Below are positions 1 to 13,400 of a stretch of DNA of 13,400 nt, piece after piece. Source of the stretch: Chlamydiota bacterium (GTDB taxonomy: Bacteria > Auribacterota > UBA3054 > B51-G9); NCBI GenBank assembly GCA_003648225.1, contig QMOL01000043.1, forward strand, positions 1 to 13,400. Reading direction: 5' to 3'. The notes under the pieces were generated by a model that was given only the letters and a program-made list of their open reading frames with translations, searched no databases and was not told the DNA's origin. The stretch's first letter is position 1. Every line of letters begins with the position of its first letter. Made by a program: the position numbers and the translations under genes.

Positions 1-1182
1 TATGAAATGAGATTAGACGGATATGACGTTCCTAAAATCGCACCGTTTTTAGACCCGATTATTACCTGGGGCTCATCCGTATATGACCTTTCTATAGAAG
101 CTAACAGGGAAATGATTGTTGATCAGTACATTCGTTTTTTTAATCAGTATTATTTTGCTAATCCTGATGAATTTGCTGATGATTATCTTGCTGTAATTGA
201 CGGCAGAGTTGTTTTGGATACCTGGCATTTAAGCGTGAATTTCAACAATATTTCAAGCTTTCACAGAAGCGATATGGAAGGTCCTTTAATTGCAAATTTT
301 GGTGCTGACCATCCTGTTTTTTCTAACGGAATTTATCAGGTTACAACCGATTCTTCCGATACTTTTTCATTTGCTGACGAAAAAGTTAAGCAATTTCAGA
401 TTCATGCCTACAGCAGTATTACAGATTATAACAACATTAAATCCGTACAGTTAAAAGGCGGATATTGGGATCAGAATATCAGAGACCCGGGATATTGTCT
501 TAAAAGAGATGGCGGCGCTAATTATTCAAATGTGTGGAATTCAGTGCCTGATCCGTTAACCGTTAACCGCGTTTATATTGAAAGCTGGAATGAATATGAT
601 GAAGGTTCAGGAATTTATGCGGCTAATCCCACTAATACATATATCGCGCCTTCAAATCCGAGTACAGATACTTGGTCTCGGGTGAATAATCCTTTTGAGT
701 ATATCAAAACTACTTATTTAGGAGCAAGAAATTTTAGACACTCTGAAATAAATAATAAAAATTCTGTAATTTTATGGCATGACTTTCCAACTAATATGAT
801 TATCGGACAATCGATGCTTTGTTCCGTTTATATTAGAAATTCAGGCTTCGACCTCTGGACTTCAAATAATAATTATTGCTTCGGACAGCGATTGGAAGAT
901 GATACCGCCTTTGGACCGGGAAGATATTATTTTAATGATGAGGAAAATGAAGTTGATTTTTACGGCGGAATCTTTAGAGGCCGACCCGTTAAGTTTGATG
1001 TTCAAATTACAGCTCCGGATGTTAGCGGAGTTTACGTTACTCACTGGGGAATGCTGCAGGAATATGTTGTCTGGTTTGGAGAATCAATAACAAATACTAT
1101 CTATGTTGATGTTCCGGAACCGGGTATTTCTTTTATTTTGAATTTAGGATTTATATTAGCTATATATTTGAAGAAAAGATGA
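1..1182 (+). CDS. Secreted GH99/GH71-like glycoside hydrolase with NBR1-like Ig domain and PEP-CTERM anchor (5' truncated)
   Basis: The frame is open from base 1, with two codons before the first ATG at 7, so the gene probably begins before the window. Numbering from that ATG (391 residues), residues 1-240 look like the C-terminal half of a TIM-barrel hydrolase of the GH99/GH71-like type. The block around 190-203 (YIESWNEYDEGSGI) resembles the end-of-barrel ESWNE-type segment of these families. Residues about 252-367 form a beta-rich domain resembling the Ig-like domain of NBR1: WHDFP, then RNSGFDLWT, then HWGML and WFGES near the end. The C-terminus is VPEP at 369-372, a hydrophobic stretch to about 387 and KKR, the layout of a PEP-CTERM sorting signal read by exosortase. 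The product is therefore likely exported and processed at the cell surface. Characterised GH99 enzymes are endo-alpha-mannanases or endomannosidases; the substrate here is not visible. The gene converges on the sugar operon, ending 112 bases from the PfkB stop. Confidence 0.62.
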   Translation, partial: YEMRLDGYDVPKIAPFLDPIITWGSSVYDLSIEANREMIVDQYIRFFNQYYFANPDEFADDYLAVIDGRVVLDTWHLSVNFNNISSFHRSDMEGPLIANFGADHPVFSNGIYQVTTDSSDTFSFADEKVKQFQIHAYSSITDYNNIKSVQLKGGYWDQNIRDPGYCLKRDGGANYSNVWNSVPDPLTVNRVYIESWNEYDEGSGIYAANPTNTYIAPSNPSTDTWSRVNNPFEYIKTTYLGARNFRHSEINNKNSVILWHDFPTNMIIGQSMLCSVYIRNSGFDLWTSNNNYCFGQRLEDDTAFGPGRYYFNDEENEVDFYGGIFRGRPVKFDVQITAPDVSGVYVTHWGMLQEYVVWFGESITNTIYVDVPEPGISFILNLGFILAIYLKKR

Positions 1183-4100
1183 CCGTCTGAAAATAAACTA
1201 TCCCGTTGACCTTGTGGCAGACCTGAAAATAATTTATCCCGCTGACCTTGTGGCAGCGGTGGATAAAATTAGGAAAAATAGGTTCCCAACTTCTTTACTT
1301 TCTCTTCCAGGTATTCACTGCCTTTTCCCATTTGTCTCCTTCAACCTCTAAAAATGCCGACTCCCAACCGGATTCAAGTCGCTCAGTTAATTCTTCCCAA
1401 CTTATTAATCCCGCAAGCGCGCCCGGAGCGGTAACACTGCAAGCTCCTGTCGCGTTAGCGTAACATATTGATTTTTCCGCGGAACAACCTTTAATGTAAG
1501 CCGTAAGAAAACCCGCAATAGTGGCATCACCGCTTCCTGTCGCGTTCGGCCGCACGTTAATTTTAAACGCGGGTTGCCATAGTTCTATATTTGCCCATTC
1601 ATCAACATTAAAGCAACCGGTTTTGATAATAGATAATGTTTCCTTATCTGCTGTACGGATATAAGAGCCTCGATGACCACATTTAATCATAATAATTTTT
1701 GCTCCCATATCAAGTAATGAAGAGCTTATGTTATGAAGATCATCCCCTGAAAACAATGAAATAGAATCCTCGGAACTTGTATTTTGAAACTCAAAGAATT
1801 TTCCCTTGTCAAGCATAAATAATATTTCTTCCGCACTCGGAAGATATATGTCAACATAAGGAAGAACATTTTGAAGATATTTTTTCCAATCAATCTTTCC
1901 ACTTTCAGAGTCAGGATCAGGTAAAGCCATGTCGAGCGAAGTCGTTAAACCAGTTTCTTTGGCTCGACGGAAAATATTCACTAATTCTTCACCGTTGTTA
2001 AGATACATTTTCCGCATAAGCGGCGGATAACCGAAATGAAAATGTTTGGCCTTTGCCACAAGTTCAAAATCAATATCAGATATGCTGAACGTGTCATTAG
2101 CTCCCGGGCAATGTAGAAACATTCTGTCATATCCTTTTGGAGAAATTACCGTTGTATGACTTGTCACGGATTCTTTGTCCACGATCAACCCATCGGTTAC
2201 TCCCCAATCATCCCTGAAAATCATCTTGATTATCCTGCCGAAAGAATCTTCCCCTACTTTGCCCATCAATGCCGCGTTAATTCCCATCTTGACTAATCCA
2301 AGTCCGGTGTTGCTTACACAGCCGCCCGTACTTACTACTGCGGGAGAAGAATCCACCAGTTTCCCCGGAACGAAGAAATCTTCCGGCTGTTGAATATTAA
2401 GGTTTTGTAATCCGGGAATAATATCTAAACACAGATGTCCGGCAACAATAATTTCAGGATTATTTTTCATGTTTTTAATTTATATTTTTAATTCAATCAG
2501 ACCGATAACCAAATCGGACTGCTCCAAGCACGTTCACCGTCTTGCTGGGTGGCGCGCAAATAATAGTAATGTTTGCCCGGTAAAGGTAAAATTGTCTCGT
2601 CAAGAAATCCCATAAGTGCATCAACCCGCCCCTCCGCCACAGATTTTCCGTCACGGATCAGTTCAATTCTTGTCATAGGTTTAGTACCACCGGACACACC
2701 TCGCACAGTCAATTTTCGAGATGGTTCAACCGAGACCGATTGTCCCATCGCGTAGTTGTCGATAGAGAATTCTAATAGAATTCGTTCTCCTGTCGTTGCA
2801 TAACACCGGCGTGCCTGCATAGCTTTGAAAATACCATTGCGCGTAAAATCATCAGCATATACCACCGCAAAACCTTCTCGCTCAGGCAGGCAATGATATT
2901 TGGACGGTTTCCCTGTGTGACCGGGGCTGCCGTGATGGCTGTCAGCTCCACCTATAAAACCCATCTCAAACCCTTTTTCCAATCCCACACGTGCGCCGCT
3001 TGCCCCCGAAAGGTGATTCTCGGAGCAGCCCCAACACGAATAAATTTCAACAAGCCGCATTAATTCGGAATCATAAACAGGCCAAGTCGTGCCGTGTGAT
3101 GTATGGGGGATTAGCAGCACGTCATCGCGATTCTTGTAAATATTCACCAGTTTCTCCGGTGTGTCGGCATCGGTGCGTTCAAGTATCGCTACTTCTCCAA
3201 CATAAATCGGGTTGTCAGTACGTTTATTATTATAATAGACGTTGATATGTCCAACCTTATTAATGCCCATCCACTCGTAAGCGCTAAATGTGACAAAGTG
3301 ACCCGGCACATTATATTTTTCGGCCAACTGTTGGATATAAGAAAACCCGCCTTTAACACGATTACGATAATGTTCAAATAGTTCCCAATCATGATCAGTT
3401 AAACTACAAAAATCAACTAACCCGTCATCACGGCCATAGCGGTAATATTCCTCCGGCCCGAATTCCCCATCTGACATTTCAGAATGGCCATGAAGCGAGC
3501 CCCAATAAAGTCCTGTCTTCTCGCTATCGCCACTTTTTACGACCAGAGATGCTGAAATCAGTCCGGATGATTGGACAGTCAGGGCAAAGTAACCCGCCTG
3601 GTCAATTTGCACGTATTCGAACGTAAATCGTCCATCATTATCTGTAAATGTCTTTAATTCAATCACATTCTGATCGCTTATCGGCCTCAATAACTTAATT
3701 TTTAGGTGAATGGGATTGTTAATTCCCTGATTCGCCGGGTTATAGTTCTTGTCAAGAACCAATCCACGTACAGTAAACATATCGCCGGGGCGGACAACCA
3801 TCGGGCCAGCGATGCGCAGGCGATTAGGTGTTCCACGACAAACCTTAACGTGTGGTGTATTCGCGTATGGAAGCGGATAATAAATCCCGCTTGCACACGT
3901 ATCAACAAGCACGGTGAAATATACACGATCTTTTGGATAAGTCTGCACACAAATGCCTTCACGCGCACCATAATGAATGCTTATCACATCACCTGCCTGC
4001 AAGCTGCCTGTCCGGACGCGGATCATATAGAAAAAACCAAACACAGAATGTGAATGCGGAATCAGATTTGTTTCAATTACAACATTGTGTGGCAAACCGT

Positions 4101-7100
4101 CAGCACGGGTTAGTTTAACAGTATGCTCATCAAAATCGGGAGAAGACCACGAACTATATGGTGTAAAAATGTATATGCCCCCTCCGGTAACAATTCCCGT
4201 TTCTCCAATTACATATTGAATCGTAAAACTTTCGCGACCACCGGCAACAACTTTCTCCGGAGTAATGTTTGTCTGCCCTTGAGTGCAGGGAGTATAAAGC
4301 GCGATGTTCAGCCGCCCGTCATCGCCAGTCTGTATAGGTGTGGACTGATGTGTAAGTTCTGCCACCCGGATTCGTCGCTCGCCTCCACAGGTCTGGAAAA
4401 CCAATTCAGTTTTTACCGATTCTGTTAGTGTCAGCAACACGGCAGTATAATGCATCCATAAAAATTCGCGCCAGCGGACGTTGTGATCATCCGGGTACAA
4501 TATAGGCACACAGTCCTCGGGTTGAGTAATCCCTCCTAATCCTTCCACATCGGCAAGGTGTCCGTTCTCTACGCGCAACATAAACCCCCACTGATCAAAT
4601 GTGGTAGTAAGATCCGGCTGAAGAATTATTTTAAGATTATTTCCCATTATTTATTCGTCGTCGGTAATCTGTATTCAACCTTCCACTTTCCCACCAGCAA
4701 CTATTTATCATTAACAATTTCAAGCATATTACATTTCACAACTTTCTTTCCTTTAATCCATCTGAAAGTTTGTATCTCAAACGGCTTTAATGTCGTTTTT
4801 ATCGATTTCCAGCCTTTCGGACCTTTGACGATTGCCTCACTTTTCTTTCCTCTTGTTTCATATAGTCGAACAATTATTCCTTCATCTTCTTCAGCTTTTT
4901 TCAAAGTTGAAACATGAACCGTTTCGGGTTCACAAGAAACTATTTGAATCGTTTTTTTTGTTATTCCTTTGTGTGCTCCCTCAAAAACAATTTCGTGCGG
5001 AATATGGAAATCATCTGATGCTTCAGGTAGTTTTAAATCACGTGAACCACCAAAAAGCCGATACTCAAAATTATGAAGTCCCTGGTCGTTAACAGGTAAA
5101 TCTACTTCCTTAACCATTCCATTACCATTCATATATCCATAGAGCGGACTCCTTAACAAAGTTAATCGCACTTCACTATCATTAACATCCGCGGCACCTG
5201 TTGTTTTACCAACAAGTCCTATTCTGTATGGTTTTTTCTTTTTGTTGCGGCCTCTTACTTCCATCCACCGCTGCATCGGCTGCTCTGTTCCATCGGTTGG
5301 CCGTTCGATGCTTGCAAACGGGATTTCGTAAAACGAGCGTGTATTTTTCATTTCAAATGGAAATGATGCTTTCAGCATTCGAAAAGATTCAGCCCAAATA
5401 ACTTCTACTGAAAAGTCTATCCATTCAAAATCCCGATATAATGAAATTCTTTCACGTGTCTGGCAGTTTTTATACTCTCTTTTTATTTCAAAGGATGCGC
5501 GTAAAGGTCCTTGTTCAAGAATTTTCATTGATTTTAATTTAAACTCACCGATAACATCATCAAATTTATCCGTATTAGTTCCCCAAGTGTCTCTTAAATC
5601 TCTTAAAACAAGAAGTTTGTTTATTCGCTCACCTTGTTTGACAAGTTCAATTTTGTTTTTTATATCATAAAGCGATTTTATTCCTCCGCTCTTTTTATCA
5701 ACACTTATTTTCCACCGCCTATTCTTTAAAACATTTTTCGTTATCGTTAATTTGCCGGATGAGGTTTTTAATCCGTCATTATTTACCGCGTGATATAATT
5801 TAGCGCCGCATGCGGGAATTTCCGGCACAAAAAGTACCCTGTCTAATCTCCCCTCAGACGGATTATGTTTTGATAAAATGTTCTGACACTCTACCTCATT
5901 ACCATCAGCATCGGCAATCTTCGGACGCGCTCTAAGTATGTCCATCGGCACAGGATGTATCTCAACAGGTATTTTTCGAACTCGCGGAACCGGATTGACA
6001 AAACTTACCGCGATTGTTCGCTCATATCCTTTCGGCGCACGCGTATCAAAATCAGCTGTTAATTTTCTCGCGGCAAAATGTGCTATGCCATCTGCCGAAT
6101 GTATTACTGCTCCATATCGATTTAGAGAGTCTTCGGTTGCATCTTTAGGACATGTTCCGCAGAGAACATCGTGAAACTGATTTGCAAGAACTTCTTTCCA
6201 GGCTTCATTTATTTTCTCTTTAGCGTAGGAGTTCTTTTTACTTATTAGCACCATTGTAGATATACTTTCAGCCGCGTATAATTTATTTTCACATAAACGA
6301 TTTAATTTTTTTATCTTATGTTGAGTCGTATAACACCCGCGAAAAGTATATTGCAAATCCCCCTTATGAACAGGAAGTTCATTTACTTCTTCCCACTCCG
6401 CGTCATAAAATTCATCGAGATTCCCCCAAATATGCTTGATGTTTTTGTCACTGTTGATAAATCCTCTTATGCTTTTAATATCTTTAGTTGTCGGTCCACC
6501 ACCATGATCACCGATTCCATAAAATAATAAAGCCCTGGGATACTTTTTTAAATACTCTTTCATCACTTCATATTTGTTCAATACTGTATCATGTAATGTA
6601 GTGCAATACCATGTAGGAGGACGGGAATATACTACTTTACTTCCATCAACTCCCTGCCAAACACAAGTCTCCGCGGGAAGTTTTAGTAGATTTCTGTTGG
6701 GACGACACGCAAGCCATCCGCGCATTTCCTGCTGGAGTAAGATTTGCGGTAATTGACCGTTATGACCAAAACTATCAACACAATAACCGGTTCGCGCAAG
6801 TTTTCCAAAACGACTTTTAAAAAAATGTTGACCATATAATCCCTGCCGGGCGAAAGATTCGCCGTTGGGAATATTATTATCGCATTGAACCCACCATCCT
6901 CCTGCTATTTGCCATTGTCCGGTCTTAACTTTTTCCTGAATTTCTTTGAACATTTTCGGGTCATGATCTTCTATCCATTGATAATGCAAAGCTACCGCGC
7001 TGGTAAAAACAAACTCTTGGTCTTCTTTCATTCTTTCCAATGCCGCGCGAAATGTCGCGTGTACTTCATCATAACCCTCAATCCATCTCCACCACCAAGT

Positions 7101-8622
7101 GTGATCAATATGAGCATTTCCGATATAATAAATTTCTTTTTTCATTACCTTTTCTGTTGGTTGTTGTAATAATTGGTTATTAATTCTATTTCTTTAGAAT
7201 ATCTATCTTCATCAAGGCCGCATATCTCTGAAAGCATTGATTTTATTCCTTTTTCCGCCAATTCCTTTTGAAAATTTTCGTCCGACGGAAACATTTCGCC
7301 TGACTCATCTTCCGCTTTAAAACGAAAAGCGGCCGCTATAACTTTACAAAGATTATCCGGATTCCCTTCATGCTTTTTAATTAAACGAAGCGCTCCGATG
7401 CAGCGATCGTCATAAGAAAGTTTTCTTTTTAAATCTCGACCGACTCTGAATACTGTATCGCCAAGAGATTGATTAGCAAATCGTTTCAACAAATCTTCGA
7501 TATGATCTCCAATATTTTTCGCGTTGAATTCTGAAGGGTATTGCATAATAAGGGCTTCGCCGGCTTCCTGCATTACGAGTTTAGTATCCTTTCTCGTTTC
7601 GTTATCTGACATACATTCCCAAATGGCAACTTTTCCCTTCAGAAATCCGTAATATGCTGAAGTCGCATGACCAAGGTTATGAATAAATAATTTCCTATCC
7701 ATATAAGCTTTAAAATTACTTTTCAAAACCAACCCTTTTATTTCAGGAAGCTCATTTACAAATCCTTCTTTGTCGGCAAGTATTTGATTATATGCCTCAC
7801 CCCAAACTTCAAGCGGGTCTTTTTCACGAATCTCATTCGGCATTATTGGAACCATTTTACCTATGCTTGTTGTAACAAATCCAACTCGTGAATCCAAATC
7901 AAAATCTTCAGGCAGTAATTTCTTCATTTCCGCGTGTGCAATTTCAGATACACCACGCAAATTCTCACAAAATAATAATGAAACAGGCGTTGAACGCTTT
8001 AATATTCCTTGCGCTATTACAGGCAGTATCCTCGGCAATATATTCGCCCCCACCGCTGTGCTGATTAACTCCGCACCGGCAACAGCATCGATTACCGCTT
8101 CAGTATCAAAAGCGGAAATGCCGCTTACGTTTTCAACCCAGCGTTCATCAGATTTCCCGGGCGGCAATGTGTCTTTAATAACGACTTTATATTTACCTTT
8201 TGAATTAAGTGCTTCGATGATTTCCGGAACCGTGTCAACAAAAACAACTTCATAACCTCCGTTCGAGAAAATCTGACCAACAAGTGAACGGCCTATATTC
8301 CCCGCACCAAAATGAACCACATATTTTTTATTGTTTATACTCATGTTATAAAATTAATCGGTTATAAATTATGGCAATTTCTTGTCTTCAAACGTTTTGT
8401 CTTACTATATCGCGCCTAATTATAATTAATTCATTAAATAATGTCAATAACTATGTGCAAGTTTTTGCTGTTTTAATTAGCGATATTCTTTACCTCGCTT
8501 GATACGCTTTGGCACGGTAAACTCTAAGAGTAATAAGTTTTAGCGAATGATAAATTAAAAAATCCCCGCAAACGCTTTGTTCACGGGGAATAAAATGGTG
8601 CCGAGAGACAGAATTGAACTGT

Positions 8623-8654
<32 letters not shown>

Positions 8655-11600
8655 AACTGAGCTATCTCGGCGACCAAAAATAAATTTCGATATTTTTAGC
8701 GTAGTTATTATACAAATTTCGTTTTTAAAAGTCAATGAGTAAAATATTTTCCGTGTAATTTCGTGTGTTCCATAGCAATTAAAAAAATTCTACGGGACGG
8801 TAAAAAAAATTTATATTTACTTTTTTAATTACTTATTTTACTGTTAAATATTAAATGTTTATTTGACTTTTATCTCATCCATTCAATTCAGGAAGGTATT
8901 TTCGTGCCTGATCAATATCTTTGTCTCCTCTGCCGGAAATATTTATGATTACAATTTTGTCTTTTCCCCATGAAACGCCGTTTTTGATAACTTCGGCAAC
9001 AGCATGAGCGCTTTCTAACGCGGGAATTATCCCCTCAAGCCTGCTCAGCAATTTAAACGCGTGAAGTGTTTCATCATCAGTAGCGTAGGTGTATTCAACG
9101 TCTTTATTATCATAAAAAAATGAGTGCTGGGGACCAACTCCCGCGTAATCAAGCCCGGCAGAAACAGAATGGGTTAGGTTAATCTGTCCGGCATCATCCT
9201 GCAGTAGATAACTTTTGGCTCCCTGAAACACGCCGATTTTTCCTGTTGCGAATCGCGCAGCATGTTTTCCTGATTCAATACCGAGACCTCCTGCTTCAAC
9301 ACCAATTTTTCTAATTTCTTTATTTCCCATAAACTCGTAAAATAATCCTATTGAATTCGACCCTCCGCCGACACAGGCAACAAGAATATCAGGTAATCTT
9401 CCTTCTTTTTCAAGAATTTGTTTCTTTGCTTCCCGACCAATCACACGCTGAAACTCACGAACAATTATCGGATAAGGATGTGGTCCGCCAACAGTACCAA
9501 GAATATAATGAGTATTACGAACATTTGTAACCCAATCTCTCAACGCCTCACTCATCGCGTCTTTCAAAGTTTTAGAACCGGAAGTTACCGGTCGTACTTC
9601 CGCGCCGAGCAGACGCATACGAAAAACATTAATTGCCTGCCGCACCATATCTTCTTCGCCCATATAAACAACACATTCAAGACCGGCAAGTGCAGCAACA
9701 GTTGCTGTCGCCACGCCATGTTGTCCCGCGCCTGTTTCTGCTATAATTCTTTTTTTGCCCATTTTTTTTGCAAGCAGAATTTGTCCAACAGTATTATTAA
9801 TTTTATGAGCGCCGGTATGAGCCAAATCTTCGCGTTTGAGATAAATCTTCGGACCTCCAATGTGGTTTGTCAATTGTTCAGCGAAATAAAGCGATGTTGG
9901 TCGCCCGACATAATCAATGAAAAGATTATTCAGCTCTTTTTGAAATTCGGGAGTTGGAAAATAGGAATTAAAAGCTTCTTCAACCTCTTCAAGTGCAACC
10001 ATCAAAGTTTCGGGCACAAATTGTCCACCGAACTGACCGAATTTCCCATTTCCAATTTTATTATTTTCTATATTCATTATAAATATGTTAAGTAATTATT
10101 TTGTTAGCATAAGAACTGAGAGTGAAAGTGTTCCCCAAACGACCGGAGAAATCAACCAAAAAAACATTTTCCCTCTACTTCCTGTATAATTTGTAAAAAG
10201 ATAAAACCAGATAACAAAAGGAATAAATAAAGAGCACAATCCCCAAGCCAAACTGCATTTAAAAGCATCAACAAGAAGAATAATGCTGTAAATCAATGAT
10301 ACGAATGACAAGAAAATAAAAATGCTGCCGATAATTATTACTTGTGCCGACATAGACTTGCCAAATATACATGTAGGAACTTTATCAGGCAATATACCGG
10401 TAATTTTGTTGATTGCTTTTTGTGCTTTATTTCCACCGAAAAGTGCTTTTGTTTTTTTTGTGTTTTCTGCTACTCTCTGTGTCGCCTCATCAAGATTCTC
10501 AAGCCATTCTCCGTATTTAACAAGCATAACTTTGTTAGTTTGAATTCCGTAACTGCCTGTCATATCCTTTGTTGAGATAATAAATCTATCGCCATTGCTC
10601 TTCACATGGCCTTCGTCAATATCACCATTAGAAAAGTAAATCACGTCTGCAAACAATGAATTTACGAACAGGCAAAAAATAACTAAAATAATTATTTTAA
10701 TTTGTTTCATCAATTTAAATACTTTTAGAATTATAAAAATCGCAAAACACTTTCATACCGCAGTTCGCGCAATCCGGCTTGCGGGCGTTACAAATTTTTC
10801 TCCCGTGAGTTATCAATCTATGACTAAAGTCTGTCCAATCCGATTGAGGAATAATCTTCATTAAATCTTTTTCTATTTTGACCGGATCTGTTTCTTTAGT
10901 CAAACCGATTCTACCGCTCAATCTTTTTACATGAGTATCGACAGCAATACCTTTATTTTTACCGTAAGCGGTGCCGAGAATAATGTTAGCTGTTTTTCTT
11001 GCCACACCCGGAAGCGACAACAATTTTTCCATTTCATCGGGAACGATTCCATTAAATTCTTCCGTTATTTTTTGTGCAGCAGCAATGATATTTTTTGATT
11101 TATTTTTATAAAATCCCGTTGAATAAATTTCTTTCATAAATTCTTCCGCATCTGCACTCGCGTAATCAACGGCCGTTTTATATTTTTTGAAAAGCAACGG
11201 TGTCACCTTATTAACCCGTTCATCCGTGCATTGGGCTGAAAGAATAGTGGCAACAAGCAGTTCAAGCGGATCAGAAAAATTGAGAGCGCAATGAACTTCC
11301 GGATAAGTTTTTTTCAGAAATTTATTTACTTTTTCAGCTTTTTTAATCATAAATAAGGATTGCTTTTCATCAGATGGTTTTGAATATAATCCGCAATACT
11401 GTCTTTCAAAGTCATAAACTCATAATCACAGCCCGCGCGACGGAGTTTTGTTAAATCGGCTTTTGTAAAATACTGATATTTATCTTTTAATTGATCAGGC
11501 ATATCAATATATTCAATTTCACCTTTAACATTTAATGCTGCAAACATAGCATTTGCAAGCTCATTCCACGATTGTGCTTTTCCGGTTCCTATATTATAAA

Positions 11601-13400
11601 TCCCCCCGATATCAGGATGCTCAAAAAAATACGCCATAACATTCAATACATCTTTAACATAAACAAAATCACGAGTCTGACCACCATCGGAATATTCAGG
11701 ATTATACGATTTGAAAAGCCGGATCATGCAGTTGTCACGCGCGTCAGGAAGAGCTTTATGAACTAAGCTTCGCATACTGTCTTTATGGTATTCATTAGGA
11801 CCGAAAACGTTAAAAAATTTAAAGCCTGTGAGCTTATCCTGCAATTCATTCTTCAAAACCCACAGATCAAAAAGATGCTTTGAATAGCCGTACATATTTA
11901 ACGGACGATAATCCGGAGTTTTTACATCTTCATCTGAAAAGCCGAGTTCTCCGTCGCCATAAGTTGCAGCACTACTTGCGTAGTAGAATTTTATATTATT
12001 TTTAAGGCAAGTTTGAGCAAGAAATTTTGTATAGCGATAATTGTTTTCCATTAAATAATTCGTGTCGGTTTCAGTAGTAGAACTACACGCGCCGATATGA
12101 ACGACGGAATCAATAGTATCATCAAAGCAGCCGTCCGCGAGCAAATCCGGAAAATCGATTTTATCGATATAGTCTTCGAATTTTTTACCGACAAGATTTT
12201 TCCATTTATCGTTTTCACGAAGGTGATCAACAATTAAAATATCATCAATTCCCATCTGATTTAATTTCTGGACAAAACAACTACCTATAAATCCTGCTCC
12301 GCCGGTTACAACAATCATAATTTCTCCTTATTAAAATATAGGGCTATTAAATAATGAATTAAAGTAGTCAAAAAATAAGATATTACCATAGAAAAAAGCA
12401 AAACTCTTCTCGATATTAACTGCATTCCGTCAGTAATCACACCATAACGCCAGCATGCAAGCAAGCCGAGAAAGAAAACAAAAGAGATAATCACGAAATT
12501 CACAGCCGGAATTTTTGTACATTTAACTTTTTTTCTCGTAGTGTAAAAATCACTTGTTAATGCAAGTAGAAAATATGTTGCCGCAGCAAATATTCCGGAT
12601 ATCCAGTAACGCCGTGATGTCCATTGTGGTTCCGCACCGTTAAAAAGCGGGCTTTTAATCATAATAATTCTAATAATCGGCATTACAAAAAATAAAACCG
12701 ATAAATCGTAGAAAATAGAAAGTATTAATATAATCCTCTTCATTTTTTAATAAATTCAAGTGTGAGCATTTCATTGCTTGAAACAGTAAATTCCCTCGGA
12801 AGTTTTTTGACTTTCGTTGAATCACCTGTTGACCAGTTAACAGCGTGAGAATAAAGTTCTTTATCCCACTCGGTTTCAATCCCTGCCGTCGCGGGTACAT
12901 TAGTAAGATTGACCATAATAAACAAATCACTTTCTTTACCTTTCAACCATCGACAATGGACGGCGCTCGCGTTAGTTTTAGTTTTCGGTTTAACACCTGC
13001 ATAAGGCAGCGAGGCGCAAATTAGGTCCGCGGCGCGAATATCTTCAGTATTAAGGTAACATATCGAAGGATTTGTGCCAATAAGTCTGGTTTTGCCTTTA
13101 CCGAAATTATTATCAACAACCGCCACTTCACTTGTTAAATAATTTCCAATTGGTGTTCCGGTAGTTGGTTGAAGAAACGACTGCATATTCGCGCAAGGAT
13201 AATGTTTATTTTTGCCTGAAATAACCGGCGCTGTCTTTGTATCAGTAATCATTTCGGCAACATCATTTTCCACACATCCAAACATTTCTTTAAGAATTCC
13301 GGGCGGAATATTAGCATTTCTAAAACCTGAAAAGTTGAATTTACCGGGACAGGCTTCCGATACAAGTACACCTCCTGATTTTACATAATCAGCAAGACAA

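Overview
The window reads as an ordinary bacterial chromosome segment with low-to-moderate GC from a Gram-negative (diderm) bacterium. hldD, an ADP-heptose epimerase of LPS core synthesis, implies an outer membrane. The first gene ends in a PEP-CTERM-like tail (VPEP, hydrophobic stretch, KKR), which implies an exosortase system. With the GH99-like, GH38 and GH42-like sugar hydrolases and a CehA/McbA-type PHP protein, this fits the PVC group, perhaps Lentisphaerota or Kiritimatiellota. That placement is an inference from gene content, not a measurement.

Layout: (1) 1-1182, plus strand: the 3' part of a secreted GH99/GH71-like glycosidase with an NBR1-type Ig-like domain and PEP-CTERM anchor. 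(2) 1183-1294: convergent gap holding a two-copy 36-bp-period tandem repeat and a hairpin. (3) 8344 down to 1295, minus strand: a four-gene sugar operon, mtlD - GH38 alpha-mannosidase-like - CehA/DUF3604-like PHP protein - PfkB kinase, behind a perfect TTGACA-17-TATAAT promoter. (4) 8557-8735: a free-standing tRNA-Phe(GAA) unit with its own near-consensus promoter and an intrinsic terminator. (5) 13400 down to 8875, minus strand: a tightly packed operon of a GH42-like C-terminal fragment, a small membrane protein, hldD, nth (endonuclease III), a signal-peptide/membrane protein and trpB. Its first three junctions are 4-bp ATGA overlaps.

How the genes may work together: none of the four sugar-operon proteins shows a signal peptide, so the set looks cytosolic and should act on an imported mannose- or mannitol-containing compound. 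A plausible reading is that GH38 cleaves an alpha-mannoside, the PfkB protein phosphorylates a released sugar or polyol, and MtlD converts mannitol-1-phosphate to fructose-6-phosphate. The role of the PHP protein is unknown. No transporter, PTS component or regulator is present in the window. This operon is the best candidate for an undescribed system; the hldD-nth-trpB operon is mostly housekeeping in an unusual combination.
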